The position numbers were made by a program, and so were the translations under genes. Below, in pieces: positions 28,803-35,553 of a stretch of 36,545 bases of DNA. The notes under the pieces were generated by a model. It saw only the letters and a list, made by a program, of their open reading frames with translations, searched no databases and was not told where the DNA came from. This DNA comes from an uncultured Candidatus Melainabacteria bacterium (lineage in GTDB: Bacteria; Cyanobacteriota; Vampirovibrionia; Gastranaerophilales; Gastranaerophilaceae). The DNA lies in the NCBI GenBank assembly GCA_934675685.1, contig CAKURL010000012.1, forward strand, positions 1 through 36,545. Direction: 5' to 3'. How positions within the stretch are numbered: position 1 is the stretch's first letter; every line of letters begins with the position of its first letter.

Positions 28803-30296
28803 TTGACCGTTAATTTATCAAAAATTGCAAATTTTTCTACTAAATTAAATAATCCAAATTCGCCCCTGCCTTTGAATACGGCACTAATTGAAGTGCCTTC
28901 TGACCTTGCAAAGGGTTATATGGGCTATAAAAGAGGAGGCGCAATTGAGGGCTTAGAAAAGCTTCGAAAAGAGCTTTTGTCCGCTGTGGTTTGGCTTTGC
29001 GGAATTCCGGCTTTTAGAAAAATAGGAAATATTTTTTGCGAAAAAGTTTTAAATGTACCCGTCGACATCGCCTATTCTAATTCCAAAGAAGGAAATGCGG
29101 CGATTGAAAACTCTATTAAATTTTTAACGACAGGAATTAAAGAAGGCAATTTCAAAGACACAACAGAATTAGAGAAAAAATATTTCAAAAATGGCGTTTC
29201 AAAGTTTTTTGGTCAAAATACTGAAGAATTAATCAAAAAAACCAAAGCTTCAAAAATTGCAATCTCTACTGCGGCGGTTGTTTTGAACTGTATCGCAATG
29301 GGGATAATTTTGCCTTTAGTAAACCAAAAAATGACTCAAAGAGAGCTTGAAAAAATCAAAAAACAAAAAGAGAAAGAAAACACAAATAGCGCTATTTCAA
29401 TGCCTTCTTTTGATGAGTTTAAAAATAATACTAAAAAAGATAACTCTATTGCCTTCAAAGGTGCGCTTGAAACTTTAGGAGCAGGCTCTGATATATTTGT
29501 CGATTTGGTTGAAAATTCTTCTCGATTTAGATTGATTGCGCCTGATGTTCCTATGATTGCAGGAAGAATGGCGACTTCAAGAAACAAATTTGAAGGGTTA
29601 GAATATTTAGTCACAGATGGGCTTGGAATATATTTTTACAATTTCTGTTCTCAAAATGTCCAAAATTTGCTTCAAAAGGCGGCAGGCGCAGAAGATATAG
29701 ATGCAGTTTTAGCCGAAACTATAGTAGCCAAAGGAGAAAATAGCCTAAAAAGCGCAATTGAAGCATTGGACAGCCAAAAAGACACTTATCAAGAAGTCCA
29801 AAGAGAATTAAGAGAAAACAATTCTGTAATCAAAAACATTATGGAAAATTTCAAAGGAAAATTCTCTTCAAAAAGTATTTCAAAAGAAGAAAAACTGCCA
29901 CAAGCTTATTTTATGCTTAATTCTTTGTTCAACAAAGACGAAGCGCAAAGCATTTACAAGCAAGCGACAAATGGAGCTTATGGCAAAATGAATGAATATG
30001 TTAAAAACCAAAAAATCAATGCGATTGACGATTCAATTGTAAAATTCCTAACAAGAATAAAAAAAGAGGCAGCAACTTTAGACAGCAATGGGCAAATAAA
30101 AAGCCTTGATATGGGAAAAATCACTTCTTTTGTTTCTAAAAACAACAAAAAGAACTTAGCTTTCCAATTACTCGGGATTTTATCCAGCATAATCGGTCTT
30201 GGGATATTTGCTCCAAAATTGTCATATTTCATCACAAAAACCCTCACAGGTAAAAATGAATTTATTGCTTTGAGCGATGTTGAAGAAAAAAAATAA
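28803..30296 (+). CDS. Hypothetical membrane protein (497 aa), TTG start
   Basis: No known family is recognised; the style is that of Gastranaerophilales-specific proteins, including an internal IAFKG motif (~217). Three hydrophobic stretches are visible: ~59-70 (LSAVVWLCGIPA), 151-173 (KIAISTAAVVLNCIAMGIILPLV) and 452-476 (LAFQLLGILSSIIGLGIFAPKL). The middle ~270 residues are soluble and helical, with LVTDGLGIYFYNF and long charged helices. The start is TTG at 28803 with TTAGGTAAAG upstream; no ATG lies nearby, the next being codon 40. It is followed by a promoter and the HD-domain gene 84 bases after the stop. Confidence 0.85.
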   Translation: MTVNLSKIANFSTKLNNPNSPLPLNTALIEVPSDLAKGYMGYKRGGAIEGLEKLRKELLSAVVWLCGIPAFRKIGNIFCEKVLNVPVDIAYSNSKEGNAAIENSIKFLTTGIKEGNFKDTTELEKKYFKNGVSKFFGQNTEELIKKTKASKIAISTAAVVLNCIAMGIILPLVNQKMTQRELEKIKKQKEKENTNSAISMPSFDEFKNNTKKDNSIAFKGALETLGAGSDIFVDLVENSSRFRLIAPDVPMIAGRMATSRNKFEGLEYLVTDGLGIYFYNFCSQNVQNLLQKAAGAEDIDAVLAETIVAKGENSLKSAIEALDSQKDTYQEVQRELRENNSVIKNIMENFKGKFSSKSISKEEKLPQAYFMLNSLFNKDEAQSIYKQATNGAYGKMNEYVKNQKINAIDDSIVKFLTRIKKEAATLDSNGQIKSLDMGKITSFVSKNNKKNLAFQLLGILSSIIGLGIFAPKLSYFITKTLTGKNEFIALSDVEEKK

Positions 30297-30298
30297 TT

Positions 30299-30328
30299 TT
30301 GTAACAAAATATTAAATTCGTATATACT
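30299..30328 (+). promoter_or_regulatory. Sigma-70-type promoter of the HD-domain gene
   Basis: TTGTAA (30299-30304), an 18-base spacer and TATACT (30323-30328), starting right after the stop of the previous gene. Confidence 0.6.
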
Positions 30329-30380
30329 AAAGCGCATTTTGAAATCTAAAAAATACTTTTTATAAACATATAAAGGTATA

Positions 30381-31184
30381 GTGTTAGATAATCGGGTGTG
30401 TATGAGTTTATTACATGATTTAGGTAATATGCTTCATAAGAAGCAGCTTAGTTTTTTCGAAGAAAATTCAAATTCAGAATTCAAAAATAACATTTTTAAC
30501 TTCGGCTTTAATAAAACTGCGCTTGCGCCAAAACAAAAAGCAACTCCTTTAGACGACAGTGGTTTTAAAGTTTTGCATGTTGGAAATTTTGCAAAATTTA
30601 TTAAAACTTATGTCTCAAAGGCGACGATTGAATTTGCGCTCGAAAACAATCCAAACATTAAAGCAATTTTAAATGAATATAATCTTCCACATACTTATAA
30701 CTTGGAAAATGTATATTCAATTATTATGTCGCATTTAATTCCCTGCGCGAAAGTTGCACAAAAAATCTATTTGAACCTTGGCCATTCAAAAACAGACGAT
30801 AATTATGTCTATTTAACTCAAGCAGCACTTTTACACGACATCGGAAAAGTTTTTATTCCATCTTCTATCTTAAATAAAAACGGAAAATTAAACGCAAAAG
30901 AACGCGAAATCATCGAATTGCACAACAAATTGAGCTTTGAAATATTAAAAACTACAGATTTAAATTCGAAAGTCATTTTCTTGGCGCTTGAGCACCATGA
31001 TTACGAAAAAAGGGTCAAAAGAACCCAAGAAAATCAAGCTTTGACCGTAGCAGACGTATATTGTGCGCTTAGAGAAAAAAGGCCTTATAAAAAAGCTCTT
31101 AACGACATTTGCGCAAAAACAATTTTGTATGATATGGGCACTTCTGGCAAATTTGATACAAAATATATTTCATATATTAGCTAA
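30381..31184 (+). CDS. HD-domain (degenerate HD-GYP-like) phosphohydrolase
   Basis: The 267-residue protein has a C-terminal HD domain (~110-250) following an N-terminal region of no known family. Metal-site residues are in order: HD at 152-153 (LLHDIGKVFIP), H181, HH at 205-206 (LEHHDYEK) and D225 (VADVYCAL). The spacing, the IPSSILNK-GKL block and REKRPYKKAL resemble HD-GYP cyclic-di-GMP phosphodiesterases, but the GYP motif after the HH pair is missing, so substrate is unsure. The GTG at 30381 has AAAGG five bases upstream; the ATG at 30402 is an alternative with a weaker site. The stop is two bases from the convergent endolysin stop. It could be host or prophage cargo. Confidence 0.85.
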   Translation: MLDNRVCMSLLHDLGNMLHKKQLSFFEENSNSEFKNNIFNFGFNKTALAPKQKATPLDDSGFKVLHVGNFAKFIKTYVSKATIEFALENNPNIKAILNEYNLPHTYNLENVYSIIMSHLIPCAKVAQKIYLNLGHSKTDDNYVYLTQAALLHDIGKVFIPSSILNKNGKLNAKEREIIELHNKLSFEILKTTDLNSKVIFLALEHHDYEKRVKRTQENQALTVADVYCALREKRPYKKALNDICAKTILYDMGTSGKFDTKYISYIS

Positions 31185-31186
31185 AA

Positions 31187-31615
31187 TTATTTTAAAAGAA
31201 AAAGCTCTTTTTCAGCTTTTCTTCTTTTAGCTAAACCCAAAAGAGGCTTGTGATTTGCATATATCCACTTTTCAAATTCACCTGAAGCGCCAATAAAGTC
31301 ATTTTTATTTAATTTTTTTAATAATGTTGATTTTTGAAAATTTGAAATTCCAACGTTAAATTCGAAAGAAACCAATGCATCGAATTGATTTTGGCTTAAC
31401 GGCACTTTGACTAATTTTTCGACATTTTTTTCGTGAATTTTTAAATCATTTTGAAGAAAAATATTAGCTTCTTTTAAAGTAATTTTCATACCTTCTTTGG
31501 TGTTTTTTATGTGTCCATATCCTATCGTCCAAACCCCTGCGGGGCATTTATAAGAGGACAAGCTACAGCCTTCAAATTTTTTGATTAATTCAATCCCTTT
31601 GTTTGATATATTCAT
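31187..31615 (-). CDS. GH24 (T4-type) phage lysozyme / endolysin
   Basis: The enzyme cleaves peptidoglycan for phage release. From the ATG at 31615 it is 142 residues. The GH24 triad E-x8-D/C-x5-T is present as E15 (FEGCS), C24 (SSYKCPAG) and T30 (WTIGYGH), with Cys in the Asp position as in P1-type Lyz. FDALVSFEFNVG, FEKW and LLGLAKRRKAEKELF are typical family segments. No signal or SAR helix is present, so it depends on a holin. GGGG lies five bases before the ATG; a GTG two codons upstream (31621) overlapping the holin-like stop is an alternative. It is downstream of the holin-like and DUF1353 genes, the usual lysis-module order. Confidence 0.93.
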   Translation of the reverse strand: MNISNKGIELIKKFEGCSLSSYKCPAGVWTIGYGHIKNTKEGMKITLKEANIFLQNDLKIHEKNVEKLVKVPLSQNQFDALVSFEFNVGISNFQKSTLLKKLNKNDFIGASGEFEKWIYANHKPLLGLAKRRKAEKELFLLK

Positions 31616-31617
31616 TT

Positions 31618-31845
31618 TCACCCCAACTTTTCTAAATCTTCAATTCTATGATTTTCGACTTTCATTTGCTCTTTTAAGACTGCAATATCCTGCTTGTTGC
31701 AATATGTAATTTCAACTATGTGGTTATGTTTATCTTGCTTGTCTTCTAAAATTTCAAGCTTTTGCTCGAATTTTCCCATTTTATAGGCGAGATAAAGCCC
31801 TTGAAAAAGAACAGTCACAAAAATCCCAAGTAGCTCGTAGTTCAT
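31618..31845 (-). CDS. Holin-like / small phage membrane protein (75 aa)
   Basis: One N-terminal membrane helix (~3-20, YELLGIFVTVLFQGLYLAY) is followed by a charged coiled coil (~25-75, KLEILEDKQDKHN ... HRIEDLEKLG). The ATG at 31845 overlaps the DUF1353 stop as ATGA and has GGAG six bases upstream; two ATGs upstream are in that ribosome-site region. It lies directly before the endolysin, so a holin, pinholin partner or spanin-like role is plausible. A short class III-type holin is possible but not proven by sequence. Confidence 0.75.
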   Translation of the reverse strand: MNYELLGIFVTVLFQGLYLAYKMGKFEQKLEILEDKQDKHNHIVEITYCNKQDIAVLKEQMKVENHRIEDLEKLG

Positions 31846-32327
31846 CTTTTTCTCCATTTGCAAGTTTTTTGAAAATTATCTACAGAATGAAACATTAGCC
31901 ACCTTTTAAAAGGATTAAATTTTCCAAAGCTTTCGCAAAGCGCTTCAAAAACCAAGGTCGAAAGATATCTGTTGTAATCAATTGTTTCTTTGTGTTCACA
32001 AAGAAAATCGTGGACGCAGCTTGGAAGCTTGAATCTAGGTTCTTTTTGTTGCCCAATTAAACCCCAAGCAAAGCTTGGAACATTAGCGCCATTCCAATCG
32101 TAGTCTTTTGGAATTGTAAAATTGTATTTTTTATTTTCATATTCAATTGAAATATTAATGTCTTCTAAGACATAAAATGGCTTCTTTAGAGCTTTTTTAA
32201 GCTCAATTTTATCTAAATCTTTTAATTTTTTGTCCATCAAAAAATCCTCAGGACAAGCTTTATCAAAGCAAATTTTTAATCCATATCGCCCTTCCACAAG
32301 GCAATATGGAGAAATTATGTCTATCAT
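31842..32327 (-). CDS. DUF1353-family phage protein
   Basis: The 161-residue product has the features of DUF1353 phage proteins: FTIPKDYDWNGANVPSFAWGLIG (IP-x-G-F/Y-x-W/D-G-A-[SN]-[IV]-P-x-x-F/A-W motif), KLPSCVHDFLCEH with a conserved HD pair, and RYLSTLVFEALCESFGKFNPFKRW. Function is unknown; the HD-like and Asp residues hint at a metal-dependent enzyme. AAAAGGAG precedes the ATG. It overlaps the holin-like start by four bases (ATGA), in one operon with the lysis genes. A 611-base non-coding stretch lies upstream. Confidence 0.85.
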   Translation of the reverse strand: MIDIISPYCLVEGRYGLKICFDKACPEDFLMDKKLKDLDKIELKKALKKPFYVLEDINISIEYENKKYNFTIPKDYDWNGANVPSFAWGLIGQQKEPRFKLPSCVHDFLCEHKETIDYNRYLSTLVFEALCESFGKFNPFKRWLMFHSVDNFQKTCKWRKR

Positions 32328-32342
32328 AAATCTCCTTTTGTT

Positions 32343-32392
32343 GTTACTATCTTGACAAAACTGGGAATAAGGTAAATAATAAAAATACAGGG
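32343..32392 (+). repeat. Direct repeat, copy 1 (promoter of antisense RNA A)
   Basis: Bases 32343-32392 and 32657-32706 (offset 314) are about 85% identical by eye over 50 bases. Both begin GTTACTATCTTGACAAAA and contain GTAAATAATAAA before a GGG-rich run. Confidence 0.85.
32352..32380 (+). promoter_or_regulatory. Promoter of antisense RNA A
   Basis: TTGACA (32352-32357), a 17-base spacer and AATAAT (32375-32380). The predicted start is near 32387. Confidence 0.7.
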
Positions 32393-32412
32393 TGGTAGTT
32401 TGCGAGACTACC
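32378..32412 (-). terminator. Candidate terminator of toxin mRNA A
   Basis: GGTAGT-x7-ACTACC (32394-32412) is followed on the minus strand by a short gap and TATTTTTATTATTT. It overlaps the 5' hairpin of antisense RNA A. Confidence 0.4.
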
Positions 32413-32584
32413 GATAACTCTTAGAGGTTTAAGCGGTTCTTACTTTTTATGGTGAGAGCCGCTTATTAATATGTTTAAAATCAAAAACACTAAAAATAGC
32501 GTAAGATTGAATTTATCCATATCAACCCCCTTTCTAGTCGAGAGCCAACCCGAGGTTTAAATGTTTTGTAGTCGGTTCTTTTTC
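32387..32584 (+). ncRNA. Predicted antisense RNA A (type I antitoxin candidate)
   Basis: The RNA is predicted from the promoter at 32352-32380. It begins with a hairpin (GGTAGT/ACTACC, 32394-32412), then a long hairpin (AAGCGG-type stem, 32431-32464, with G-U pairs). It runs antisense to the whole 26-codon frame at 32440-32520. It probably ends at the imperfect hairpin AGAGCCAAC/GTCGGTTCT (32541-32579) followed by five T. The 3' end is the least certain part. Confidence 0.45.
32440..32520 (-). CDS. 26-residue hydrophobic peptide, candidate type I toxin A
   Basis: The peptide starts MDKFN, has an 13-residue Leu/Ile/Phe/Val run with few polar residues (~6-19), then ISGS and ends HHKK. That is a single membrane helix with a basic C-terminus, typical of type I toxins such as TxpA/BsrG/Ldr-like peptides. 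A strong AAAGGGGG site lies five bases before the ATG. A good minus-strand promoter lies upstream, and an antisense RNA is predicted over the full frame. No similarity to a named toxin can be claimed; the call rests on peptide type, ribosome site, promoters and antisense layout. Confidence 0.6.
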   Translation of the reverse strand: MDKFNLTLFLVFLILNILISGSHHKK

Positions 32585-32615
32585 AAAAAAGAGCTATCTT
32601 TTACCCTGCAGGATT

Positions 32616-32644
32616 ATTTTATCCCACATGCGCGTTTTTGTCTA
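32616..32644 (-). promoter_or_regulatory. Promoter of toxin mRNA A
   Basis: TAGACA (minus strand, 32644-32639), a 17-base spacer and TAAAAT (32621-32616). The predicted start is near 32609, giving a leader of ~90 bases before the 26-codon frame. Confidence 0.55.
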
Positions 32645-32656
32645 TTTCATTTATAA

Positions 32657-32706
32657 GTTACTATCTTGACAAAATGAGGAATAAAGTAAATAATAAAGAT
32701 ATAGGG
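32657..32706 (+). repeat. Direct repeat, copy 2 (promoter of antisense RNA B)
   Basis: Second copy of the 50-base repeat at 32343-32392. The -35/-10 core (TTGACA, 17 bases, AATAAT) is intact. Confidence 0.85.
32666..32694 (+). promoter_or_regulatory. Promoter of antisense RNA B
   Basis: TTGACA (32666-32671), a 17-base spacer and AATAAT (32689-32694). The predicted start is near 32701. Confidence 0.75.
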
Positions 32707-32806
32707 GGAAGCCCTAAAGAAACGCAACTTCCTTAGAGCTTCGCTTTGTACCCTATGATTTAATTAAGATAAATTCCAGTATCTCAAGTACTGGAATTTT
32801 TTCTTT
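32701..32806 (+). ncRNA. Predicted antisense RNA B (type I antitoxin candidate)
   Basis: The predicted ~105-base RNA has an outer ATAGGG/CCCTAT pairing, an inner 13-position stem (AAGC-C-CTAA-A-GAA with TTC-C-TTAG-A-GCTT, two mismatches, loop ACGCAAC) and a perfect terminator (AAATTCCAGTA/TACTGGAATTT, 32771-32799) followed by six T. It is antisense to the 3' part of the 29-codon frame at 32753-32842. Promoter and terminator are both clear, so an RNA is likely; the antitoxin role is inferred. Confidence 0.6.
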
Positions 32807-32842
32807 TAAACGCATGCATAAAAGTAGCGCTACAGAAATCAT
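32753..32842 (-). CDS. 29-residue peptide, candidate type I toxin B
   Basis: The peptide begins MISVALLLCMRLKEK and continues with Ile/Leu/Val/Phe-rich residues to a KS end, so it is hydrophobic to amphipathic rather than a plain membrane helix. A near-perfect AAAGGAGGTGA Shine-Dalgarno lies about five bases before the ATG. An antisense RNA with clear promoter and terminator covers the 3' part of the frame. The terminator hairpin of that RNA is encoded within the frame, which constrains the codons. No promoter for the toxin mRNA was found with confidence; it may lie in 32880-32938 or come from the upstream phage genes. Confidence 0.4.
   Translation of the reverse strand: MISVALLLCMRLKEKIPVLEILEFILIKS
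32771..32802 (+). terminator. Rho-independent terminator of antisense RNA B
   Basis: An 11-bp perfect stem (32771-32781 and 32789-32799), a seven-base TCTCAAG loop, then six T (three of them within the stem), C and four T. It lies inside the opposing 29-codon frame. Confidence 0.8.
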
Positions 32843-32938
32843 ATCCTCACCTCCTTTACCAGCCGATTTCTTTGTATAAACCGCGTGTGCCGGCAGGAAG
32901 CGTTGGTACTTACCCTAAATCTATTCTACTATAAAACT

Positions 32939-33487
32939 CTAATTTCCTAAAATTAAATACTTTATTTCAATCTCATCAAGCTCTTCAAGTGTTTTTGCAT
33001 TTTGAATTTTTTCTTTATAGCTCAAATACAATTCGCTCCAAATCTTATTTTTAAATTCAGCAATCAAATTTCCCAAAGTTCCAAAATCTTCAAGCTCAAG
33101 CTCTACAACCTTATCGTCTTTTGAAAGCCAAGGATACTTTTCAAGATTTGCTTCTTTCATTAAAAGCGCTGAAGCTAAAAGGTCGCCCACAGTCTGTGCA
33201 TTTGTTTCAAACTCAGCATTTTTAAAAGAAACATAGCCATTTTCTATGGCCATTTTTGCTCTTTGAATATTTTCTTTTTGCTTTTCTTCTTTTTTCTCTA
33301 AAAGCAATTTGTGTTCAACCTCTTCTTTAAAAGCAAATTCGCCCTCGAATTCAACGATTTCTTTTTTGGTTTCTTTAATTTCAAAGTCACTATATTTTGG
33401 AATATATTTTTTTAATGTATTTTTTAATTTGTCTTTATCAAAATCAAATAAAATTATTTTATTGTTTTCTTCTATATAATAATTCAT
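32939..33487 (-). CDS. DUF4376-family phage protein (tail fibre assembly-like)
   Basis: The 182-residue protein has a charged, coiled-coil-prone N-terminal half (~1-85) and a C-terminal DUF4376-like part (~95-175). Matching blocks are AQTVGDLLASALLMKEANLEKYPWLSKDD, VVELELEDFGTLGNLI and KEKIQNAKTLEELDEI. Such proteins often sit directly after tail fibre genes and are thought to help fibre assembly. It starts four bases after the fibre gene ends and has no clear ribosome site, so translation may be coupled. Confidence 0.75.
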   Translation of the reverse strand: MNYYIEENNKIILFDFDKDKLKNTLKKYIPKYSDFEIKETKKEIVEFEGEFAFKEEVEHKLLLEKKEEKQKENIQRAKMAIENGYVSFKNAEFETNAQTVGDLLASALLMKEANLEKYPWLSKDDKVVELELEDFGTLGNLIAEFKNKIWSELYLSYKEKIQNAKTLEELDEIEIKYLILGN

Positions 33488-33490
33488 ATT

Positions 33491-35095
33491 TTACACCTCA
33501 CCTTGCGCATAAATAAATTTCAAACAATTGTTTGTGGTTGGAGTTCCTAAAGTTCCATAAGATATTGAAACAACGTCCCCTTTTGAAGCCGGGACATAGC
33601 CCACATAAATATAATTAGAGCCAGTTGTGCAAAGAACGGTCCCCAGGTATTGTTTTGTTGTGTTGCTTATTTGGAATTGTTGACCAGAAGCCATTCTCAA
33701 AGTTAAAACATACCACCCGTTTGCGGGGGCGGTATATTGAGTAGCGCTTTTTCCTAAAGTCAATTCTTCATATTTTTCTGATGGCATTGAAAATTGGCTT
33801 ATTAATCTTTTTGCGCTATCAGATAAATTTTCAAGCCCAATATTCGCTTTTCCTTCTAAAGAGCTTTCCCACAAGGCCCAATTCATATTAGATTCATTCA
33901 ACTCTCCATTTGAAACTTGAACAAAATACCTTAACCTTGCGTGGTCCCCTTGGACTTTTGCGTCGTCTTGATAAGTGCTTGAATAATTAGAAGCATCGAG
34001 CCTTAAGTTATTTGCCGACTTGCCACTACCCCCGCTAGACCTCGGATAACTTGCTGTATCGTTTAGAAGTGCTCCTTCTGACTGCACCGTAGCGTATTCA
34101 CCTATGGAGGATATATTAAACTTACCTTTGATATTAGGTAAAGATTCGTTATAGCATTTTGAAAGTTCTTCTTCGCTTTGTGCTTGAGCTAAATATGACC
34201 CGTCTTTTAAAAATGGCACTTTGAATTTTTCTTCTTGTTCGTTGAGCGCAAATTTCATGCATTGGCCAAAATTTTCTAAATCAGAAGAATATTCTTCATA
34301 AGTGCAAGTTTTAATTAAGCCATTAACCAAAAAATTTGAATAAAATTCTTCAAATTGTTCTTTTGAATATTCCCCGCCATCAAGCGCGAGTGCTCCTTTT
34401 GGGCAATAATCTTTAGTGCACAAAACAGGAAAAATTGTCCCTATGGATAGAGTAGTTTCTGGTCTAAATTCTTTTTCTTCTCCAGAAGAATTTATATAAA
34501 AAAGCTTATCTTCTTTCATAAAAAAGCCAATTTTTCTCATTTCTTCCAGCTGGTTTTGGATTTTTTCAAAAGCAGCACTCGCATTTTTATCAAATTCGCC
34601 ACTTTTTTCTTGCATTTTTAAATATTTTTCTTTAAACTCAGCGATTTTTTGATAAATGTCTTTAATAAGTTCTTCTGGAGTAATCGAAGAACCTTCTATA
34701 GTTTTTATGCAAAGTTCTGTTTTTCTTGAAACAATTTGAATTAACCTTGTCAAATAATCAAGAGAATATTCTAAAGAATCCAAATTTAAAGAAGAAGAAT
34801 TGTTAAATTGGGTTTCTTGAGAAAATGGCAAAACTAAAGAAAGAGACAGCGTTTCGTCCTCGTTTAAAATTTGTCTTTTTGAATTTTCAAGAGGATATGT
34901 CACAAATCCGCCATTTTTATTTTTAAATTCGCTTACACTATAATCAATGTTATATTTCAAAGCCTCAATGTCGCCATTTTGGCTAATTAATGAGACTGAA
35001 AGCTGGTTTTCGTTTTCGACATAAAAATTAAAATCAAAAACCTTATTTGAAGAATTTCCTTTGTAATTATTTACAGGTAAAATATCATATATCAA
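33491..35095 (-). CDS. Phage tail fibre protein
   Basis: The 534-residue protein has an N-terminal region (~1-130) resembling the T7 gp17-type virion-attachment domain (VNNYKGNSSNKVFDFNF, YVENENQLSVSL, YNIDYSVSEF), a helical coiled-coil rod (~130-200) and a middle collar-like domain. The C-terminal half has SGGSGKSANNLRLDASNYS and RLRYFVQV, typical of collar/tip domains. The last ~90 residues (GKSATQYTAPANGWYVL, YVPASKGDVVSISYG) look like a beta-sandwich receptor-binding tip. It overlaps the GNAT-like gene by 11 bases. It decides host attachment, so its tip is expected to vary between relatives. Confidence 0.85.
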   Translation of the reverse strand: MIYDILPVNNYKGNSSNKVFDFNFYVENENQLSVSLISQNGDIEALKYNIDYSVSEFKNKNGGFVTYPLENSKRQILNEDETLSLSLVLPFSQETQFNNSSSLNLDSLEYSLDYLTRLIQIVSRKTELCIKTIEGSSITPEELIKDIYQKIAEFKEKYLKMQEKSGEFDKNASAAFEKIQNQLEEMRKIGFFMKEDKLFYINSSGEEKEFRPETTLSIGTIFPVLCTKDYCPKGALALDGGEYSKEQFEEFYSNFLVNGLIKTCTYEEYSSDLENFGQCMKFALNEQEEKFKVPFLKDGSYLAQAQSEEELSKCYNESLPNIKGKFNISSIGEYATVQSEGALLNDTASYPRSSGGSGKSANNLRLDASNYSSTYQDDAKVQGDHARLRYFVQVSNGELNESNMNWALWESSLEGKANIGLENLSDSAKRLISQFSMPSEKYEELTLGKSATQYTAPANGWYVLTLRMASGQQFQISNTTKQYLGTVLCTTGSNYIYVGYVPASKGDVVSISYGTLGTPTTNNCLKFIYAQGEV

Positions 35096-35552
35096 GAGTT
35101 TTTCCTTTCTTTTTAAAATAAAATAATTTAAAATTTTCGTTTTTTAAATTTTTGAATTTAAACCCAAAGCTTTTAAGCCACAAGTCAGACTCGAAATTTG
35201 TTTTAAAAATAAAATTGAATAAAATATCATATTCTTCTTGATATTTTTCAATCTTTGATTTCAAAACCTTAAAAAGAGAAAATCTGTATTTTTCTCTTAA
35301 ATTCGCACACAGAAGCCAAATTTGGCCATAAGATTTATTTTTATGAAATATTTTTTTAACTCCTCCTATGGCGATTGGGTTATTTTTAAAGTCGGCTAAA
35401 AGATATGTGTCTTTCTTGTTTTTCAAGACATTTTTAATGAATTCAATTTTATATTTTTCACTATAAAAATATAAAAGTTCGCTTTTATCTTTAAAAGAGA
35501 TATCTTTTAAAAATTTTTTCAAATTTTTCTTTGTGATTTTTAAAAATTTCAT
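35085..35552 (-). CDS. GNAT-like phage protein (possibly internal virion protein, gp13-type)
   Basis: The 155-residue, very Lys/Phe/Leu-rich basic protein has ITKKNLKKFLKDISFKDKSE, TYLLADFKNNPIAIGGVKKIF, SYGQIWLLCANLREKYRF and DLWLKSFGFKFKN. This is the order of strands and helices of GNAT acetyltransferases and of the T7 gp13-like internal virion protein family, which is also GNAT-fold. In podoviruses such a gene lies between the tail nozzle and other tail genes, as here. The catalytic GNAT P-loop (Q/R-x-x-G-x-G/A) is not clear, so a structural role is more likely than acetylation. Confidence 0.55.
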   Translation of the reverse strand: MKFLKITKKNLKKFLKDISFKDKSELLYFYSEKYKIEFIKNVLKNKKDTYLLADFKNNPIAIGGVKKIFHKNKSYGQIWLLCANLREKYRFSLFKVLKSKIEKYQEEYDILFNFIFKTNFESDLWLKSFGFKFKNLKNENFKLFYFKKKGKTLDI

Positions 35553-35553
35553 T

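Noticed and set aside
30402..31184. ATG at 30402 as start of the HD-domain protein
   Set aside because: Possible, but its upstream CGGG is weaker than the AAAGG before the GTG at 30381; kept as an alternative only.
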